64,000 bases of DNA, taken from positions 1 through 64,000 of the forward strand of contig JBGAPI010000022.1 in NCBI GenBank assembly GCA_044221335.1, read 5' to 3'. The notes below the pieces were generated by a model that saw only the letters and a list, made by a program, of their open reading frames with translations, made no database searches and was not told where the DNA came from. The translations under genes and the position numbers were made by a program. Within the stretch, counting starts at the first letter, position 1, and every line of letters begins with the position of its first letter. Shown piece after piece: positions 60,442-64,000 of this stretch. The stretch is from JBGAPI01 sp044221335. Lineage in GTDB: Bacteria; Pseudomonadota; Gammaproteobacteria; Xanthomonadales; Ahniellaceae.

Positions 60442-61524
60442 GTGACGAATGCTGATTTCGAATGGATCGACCGCGCCGACGTCGCCGCCGATTGGTCCCG
60501 TTCCGCCGCCGCGAGTTCCGTGCTTGGCATCGACACCGAGTTCATGCGCCAGCACACCTTCTGGCCCGAGCTCGCGCTGTTCCAGGTCGCGGCCGGCGGA
60601 CGCATCGTCCTGCTCGATCCGCTCGCCGAGGGCGCCGGCGCGGCGATCGCGACGGTGCTCGCGAGCCCGGCGGTGAAGATCATGCACAGCGCGAGCGAGG
60701 ACCTGGTCGCGCTGCGCGAACAGCTTGCGGCGCCGCTGGCTGGCCTGTTCGACACCCAGATCGCCGCGGCCTACGCCGGGCTCGGCGCCGGAATCGGATT
60801 CCAGAAGCTGGTGCTGGCGCTGCTCGGACGCCACGTCGACAAGGGCGAGACCCGCTCGAACTGGCTGGCGCGGCCGCTGACGCCGTCGCAACGGGCCTAC
60901 GCCGCCGACGACGTGCGCCCACTCGCCGAGCTGCACGCGCTGCTGGTCGAGAAGCTCGACGCGCGCGGCATGCTCCTGTGGTGCATGGAGGACTGCATCC
61001 GGATGGCGGCGACCTCGTTCGCGGCCGCCGACGAACCCAACCCGCACTGGTTCTTCCGCAATGCGCCGCGCTGGTCCCCGGCCCGGCGCGCGCTGGCCTG
61101 GCGCCTGTGCCGATTCCGCGACCTCACCGCGCGCGCCATCGATCGTCCGAAGAGCTGGATCCTGGACGACGCCGCGATCGCGCAGATCGCCGACGCCGGC
61201 GGCGAGCTCGACGATGCCGCATTGTCCGCCCTGATCCGCCTGCAGCGCTCGTTCCCGAAACGCGAGACCGCCCGCCTGCGAGAGCTGATCGCGGAGGCGC
61301 CGTCCACGGAGGAACTCGCCCTGCCCCCGCCCCCCGCGCCGCTCGACGATGCCCAGGAGCGCCAGCTTCGCGCTCTGCGCGACGCGGTCGCTGCGAAGGC
61401 CGCGGAGCTCGACCTTCCGGCACCGCTGCTGGCGTCCCGGCGCCTGCAGGAGGCGGTGGTGCGGGATAGGGGAACGCCGGAGTTGTCCGGCTGGCGCCGT
61501 CAAATCATTGCGCCGCTTCTTTAG
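60442..61524 (+). CDS. rnd: Ribonuclease D
   Basis: A 360-aa 3'-5' exoribonuclease that trims tRNA and small-RNA 3' ends. The DEDDy site is complete: Asp31 and Glu33 (GIDTEFM), Asp88 (HSASEDL), and Tyr153/Asp157 (RAYAADDVRP). HRDC-like helical domains follow (about 200-350). The start is a GTG at 60442 next to the family N terminus, with CAGGAC upstream; in-frame sequence before it is Arg-rich and unlike the family. It is divergent from the SUMF1-domain gene and convergent with rlmH. Confidence 0.96.
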   Translation: MTNADFEWIDRADVAADWSRSAAASSVLGIDTEFMRQHTFWPELALFQVAAGGRIVLLDPLAEGAGAAIATVLASPAVKIMHSASEDLVALREQLAAPLAGLFDTQIAAAYAGLGAGIGFQKLVLALLGRHVDKGETRSNWLARPLTPSQRAYAADDVRPLAELHALLVEKLDARGMLLWCMEDCIRMAATSFAAADEPNPHWFFRNAPRWSPARRALAWRLCRFRDLTARAIDRPKSWILDDAAIAQIADAGGELDDAALSALIRLQRSFPKRETARLRELIAEAPSTEELALPPPPAPLDDAQERQLRALRDAVAAKAAELDLPAPLLASRRLQEAVVRDRGTPELSGWRRQIIAPLL

Positions 61525-61599
61525 GGCAGCCCCTGGCCGCCCATGCCAGACGCCCCGGCGACCGGCGCTCCCGCGAGTCGACGGCGCGCACGGCGCGCC

Positions 61600-62070
61600 C
61601 TACGCGCGGTGGTAGGGATGCCCCGCCAGCAAGGTCCACGCCCGATACAGCTGCTCGATCACCAGGATCCGCACCAGCGCGTGCGGCAGGGTCAAGGGCG
61701 ACAGCGACCAACGCTGGTCGGCGCGCCGCTGCACCTCCGGCGCGTGGCCGTCGGGACCGCCGATCAGCAGCGCCACGTCGCGGCCGTCGTGCTGCCACGC
61801 GTTGAGCTGCTTCGACAGGTCGACACTGCTCCACGCGGCGCCGCGCTCGTCCAGGGCGACGACCCGCGCCTGTTTCGGCAGCGCACGCAGCACCGCCTCG
61901 CCCTCGTCGGCGATGGCGCGGGCGGGATCGGAGGACTTGCTGCGCTTGCCGAGCGGCAGCTCGACCAGTTCCGGCGCGTAGGGCTTCGGCAGCCGCTTCG
62001 CGTAGTCGGCGTAGCCGTCGCGCACCCAGACCGGCGGGCGTTCGCCGACGGCGATCAGGTGGATGCGCAT
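61600..62070 (-). CDS. rlmH: 23S rRNA pseudouridine-1915 N3-methyltransferase RlmH
   Basis: A 156-aa SPOUT methyltransferase, near the exact family length. It methylates pseudouridine 1915 in 23S rRNA on the 70S ribosome. Motifs are the N-terminal MRIHLIAVGERPP, VALDERGAAWSS, the knot loop LLIGGPDGH, and the C-terminal LVRILVIEQLYRAWTLLAGHPYHR. The usual order rsfS-rlmH is kept, with rsfS 193 bp upstream on the same strand. Confidence 0.97.
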   Translation of the reverse strand: MRIHLIAVGERPPVWVRDGYADYAKRLPKPYAPELVELPLGKRSKSSDPARAIADEGEAVLRALPKQARVVALDERGAAWSSVDLSKQLNAWQHDGRDVALLIGGPDGHAPEVQRRADQRWSLSPLTLPHALVRILVIEQLYRAWTLLAGHPYHRA

Positions 62071-62263
62071 GGCGTGCCCGCACTGCAGGAAGGGAGAGGG
62101 ATCGGTCGACGGACGGCGCCACGAAGCGCGCTGCCGCAGGCGCCTCGACGATCGAGGCCGCCGCGGACCCGGTGGGCCCTGGGCCCTTTCCCCTGGGCCC
62201 CGATTCCGTGAAGCCCGGCGAAGCGAACCGCGCGTCGCAAGCGAGCGGATCCGACGACGCTTG

Positions 62264-62935
62264 CTAGGCCACCGCGCTCTCGACGGCAGCGTCACCCACG
62301 GTCCAGAGCCGCTCCAGCCCGTAGAACTCGCGGACGCGCGGCAGCATCACGTGGACGATGATGTCGCCGAGGTCGACCAGGACCCATTCGGCCTCGCGCT
62401 GGCCTTCGACGCCGATCGGCATGTTGCCGGCCTGTTTCGACAGCTTCACGACTTCGTCGGCGATCGACTTCACGTGGCGGGTCGAGGTGCCGCTGGCGAT
62501 CACCAGCACGTCGGCGATCGAGGTCTTGCCGCGGACGTCGATCTCGCGGATGTCCTTGGCCTTGATGTCGTCGAGCGCGTTCAGCACCACCTTGCGCACC
62601 CGGTCGACGACCGGATCGTAGGAGCTGCGCTTCGGTTCTGCAGGCTTGGCGACGACCGGCTTGGCAACCGCCGGCTTCGTGGCGACCTTCCGGGCCGCGG
62701 GCTTCGGCGCAGCCGACTTCCGCGCCGTCTTGCCGGCGGGAGTGACCTTCCGAGCTGGGAGCTTGCGTTCCGGCGCCTTCGCTTTCGGCTTGCCGGTGGA
62801 CTTCGCGGCGGCGCGCGGGGCGGCGCGCTTGGCGGCCTTGGCCTTGCCTGCCGGTGCCTTGCGCGCCGGGGCGGCCTTCTTCGCGGTGACTTTGCTGCTC
62901 AAGTGACGGTCCAGCCTCGGTTTCGAAGCCGGCAC
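62264..62935 (-). CDS. rsfS: Ribosome silencing factor RsfS with histone-like N-terminal extension
   Basis: A 223-aa protein. Residues from about 106 on are a normal RsfS (DUF143) domain (DDIKAKDIREIDVRGK, SIADVLVIASGTSTRHVKSIADEVV, EAEWVLVDLGDIIVHVM) that binds uL14 and blocks subunit joining in starvation. The first 105 residues are a Lys/Ala/Pro-rich histone-H1/AlgP-like tail with repeated PA-x-K-A units, not found in E. coli RsfS (105 aa in total). No ATG lies between the tail and the domain, so the tail appears to be part of the protein. It belongs to the holA-nadD-rsfS-rlmH cluster. Confidence 0.94.
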   Translation of the reverse strand: MPASKPRLDRHLSSKVTAKKAAPARKAPAGKAKAAKRAAPRAAAKSTGKPKAKAPERKLPARKVTPAGKTARKSAAPKPAARKVATKPAVAKPVVAKPAEPKRSSYDPVVDRVRKVVLNALDDIKAKDIREIDVRGKTSIADVLVIASGTSTRHVKSIADEVVKLSKQAGNMPIGVEGQREAEWVLVDLGDIIVHVMLPRVREFYGLERLWTVGDAAVESAVA

Positions 62936-63105
62936 CTGCCGGCGCGCGGAGTATACGACCGTGTCAGGACTTCACACTACTGAACGTCCGGTCCGCCGGT
63001 CGTCCTGCCGCCGCCCCGGAAGGTCCGGACCGGACCGGCTCCCCGCTCCGGATCGCCCCGCCCGGATCGGCACCTCCCACCGGCGACCGGAAGGCCGGGC
63101 CGCGC

Positions 63106-63738
63106 TCAGAGGCCGCCGAGGAACTGGCGCAGCTCGATCACTTCCAGCACGCTCTCCGGGACCAGGAACCGCGGCGAGCGCCCGGCGAGCAACAGCTCGC
63201 GGATCGCGCTCGACGACACTTCGAGCGCGGTCACGGCGCGGCAGTGGATCACGCCGGCAGCCTTCTCGTTCAACGCGCCGACCTCGTCGCGGCGGCGCGC
63301 GAACATCTCGGCGGCGATCTCCGCGTCCCAGTTCGGCGCGCTGCCCGGCCGGCTCAGCACCAGGAAATTGGCAAGCCCGAACAACTCGGTCCAGCGGTGC
63401 CAGGTCGGCAGCTTCGCGAAGGCATCCGCGCCGATCACCCAGACCAGCGGCTCATAGGCGCCGACCTCGGCGCGCAGAGCGATCAGCGTATCGATCGTGT
63501 AGCTGGGTCCCGTGCGCGACAGCTCGCTGGTATCGACCGTCAGGTTCGTCTGGCCGCGCAGCGCGGCACGCAGCATTTCGACCCGGGTGCGCGCGTCGAA
63601 CAGCGGTGGCGGCCGATGCGAGGGCACATGGCAGGGCAGCATCCGCACCGGGCAGCGCAGGTACTCGGCCACTTCCCAGGCCACCCGCAGGTGTCCCAAG
63701 TGGACCGGATCGAAGGTGCCGCCGAACAGCGCGATCAT
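63106..63738 (-). CDS. nadD: Nicotinate-nucleotide adenylyltransferase
   Basis: A 210-aa enzyme that adenylylates nicotinate mononucleotide to deamido-NAD in de novo NAD synthesis. The nucleotidyltransferase signature GGTFDPVHLGHL opens the protein, PSYTIDTL and WVIGADAFAKLPTWHRW are the NadD-specific segments, and SSSAIRELL is the second ATP-binding motif. The ATG at 63738 overlaps the holA stop (ATGA), with GAGGT upstream. Confidence 0.97.
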   Translation of the reverse strand: MIALFGGTFDPVHLGHLRVAWEVAEYLRCPVRMLPCHVPSHRPPPLFDARTRVEMLRAALRGQTNLTVDTSELSRTGPSYTIDTLIALRAEVGAYEPLVWVIGADAFAKLPTWHRWTELFGLANFLVLSRPGSAPNWDAEIAAEMFARRRDEVGALNEKAAGVIHCRAVTALEVSSSAIRELLLAGRSPRFLVPESVLEVIELRQFLGGL

Positions 63739-64000
63739 GCCGGACCTCGTTCGCTCGCCTGCCAGCGCTTCGGCTGCGCGACCTTCAGCGCCAGCCGCTC
63801 CAGTGCCGTCCATGGATCACCGATGCCGCGCCCCTTGCCGAGGCGCTCCACCTCGGCCGCCTCCGCGAGCCGCGCCTCCCACCAGCGGTGGTCGGCGCGC
63901 CCGAGCGCCGACTTGTACAGCGGAAAGCGGGTCTGCCAGACCCCCGGCTGCGCGCGCAGCGCCGAGTCGACGGACATCCCGCCGGCCTGCGCCTGCGCGA
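63735..64000 (-). CDS. holA: DNA polymerase III delta subunit, C-terminal part (cut by window edge)
   Basis: About 87 residues of an open frame continuing past the right edge. VWQTRFPLYKSALGRADHRWW...AEVERLGKGRGIGDPWTALERLAL matches the C-terminal helical collar domain of HolA, the clamp-loader subunit that opens the beta clamp. No stop occurs up to position 64000, so a start at the internal ATG 63977 would be wrong. The order holA-nadD-rsfS-rlmH is the usual gammaproteobacterial one. Confidence 0.93.
   Translation of the reverse strand, partial: AQAQAGGMSVDSALRAQPGVWQTRFPLYKSALGRADHRWWEARLAEAAEVERLGKGRGIGDPWTALERLALKVAQPKRWQASERGPA

Noticed and set aside
63735..63977. An 80-aa gene starting at ATG 63977
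   Set aside because: The frame stays open to the window edge and matches the HolA C terminus, so it is a truncated holA rather than a small gene.

Overview
The window is a GC-rich (roughly two thirds G+C by eye) chromosomal segment of a Gram-negative bacterium. It most resembles an aerobic, amino-acid-degrading gammaproteobacterium of the Lysobacterales/Xanthomonadales. The reasons are the 180-kDa-type NAD glutamate dehydrogenase, a DUF1631 protein, DUF3369/HD-GYP signalling, secreted proteins with short modules typical of that order, a C-terminal FxDGFE motif on a secreted protease, and the gene run holA-nadD-rsfS-rlmH. Taxonomy is inferred from gene content and style; no marker gene was compared. 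No prophage, transposase, CRISPR array or rRNA was found.

Layout. 1-532: minus-strand tRNA operon (Gly, Cys, Leu) with a near-consensus sigma-70 promoter. 533-9809: minus-strand run of NAD-glutamate dehydrogenase, NAD kinase, secreted subtilase and cytosolic 5'-nucleotidase. 10017-14523: DUF1631 protein, acyl-CoA dehydrogenase and a small methyltransferase. 14690-20441: two small secreted proteins, rlmKL with an alpha/beta hydrolase, then divergent AmpD-like amidase and periplasmic M20 peptidase. 20454-25894: secreted alpha/beta hydrolase, GGDEF/EAL protein, solute-binding protein. 24932-27977: an accessory-looking block bracketed by two 116-bp palindromic elements and holding phnA, a GNAT gene and a nucleotidyltransferase/small-protein pair. 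28100-35137: fused isobutyryl-CoA mutase, Tat-exported PhoD phosphatase, secreted small proteins and DUF2625. 35201-36278: ECF sigma factor with a ChrR-like cupin. 36457-42199: LolA-like protein, leucine dehydrogenase, a C-tail membrane protein, isovaleryl-CoA dehydrogenase and an HD-GYP response regulator. 42261-43878: a frameshifted secreted gene and a small secreted protein. 44260-51760: large propeller-sensor histidine kinase, thiolase, Ala/Pro lipoprotein and methylcrotonyl-CoA carboxylase beta subunit. 52031-52412: array of about 78-bp tandem repeats. 52419-54340: cupredoxin/FTR1/outer-membrane iron operon under a Fur-box-like promoter. 54485-60361: BNR-repeat protein, methylglutaconyl-CoA hydratase-like enzyme and SUMF1-domain protein. 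60442-64000: RNase D, rlmH, rsfS with a histone-like tail, nadD and the 3' end of holA.

How the genes fit together. The main metabolic theme is branched-chain amino acid oxidation. Leucine dehydrogenase, isovaleryl-CoA dehydrogenase, the methylcrotonyl-CoA carboxylase carboxyltransferase subunit, a methylglutaconyl-CoA hydratase-like protein and an acetoacetyl-CoA-type thiolase form most of the leucine route. IcmF and a short-chain acyl-CoA dehydrogenase touch valine/isoleucine-derived acyl-CoAs, and NAD-GDH removes nitrogen from glutamate. These genes are scattered over 58 kb rather than forming one operon. Other themes are NAD(P) supply (nadK, nadD), cyclic-di-GMP turnover (EAL and HD-GYP proteins), Fur-type iron uptake, many exported hydrolases, and ribosome/RNA maintenance (rlmKL, rlmH, rsfS, rnd).

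No clearly new multi-gene system is proven here. The best candidates for something undescribed are the nucleotidyltransferase/62-aa pair inside the block flanked by the 116-bp elements, the 78-bp tandem array, and the RsfS protein with a histone-H1-like N-terminal half.
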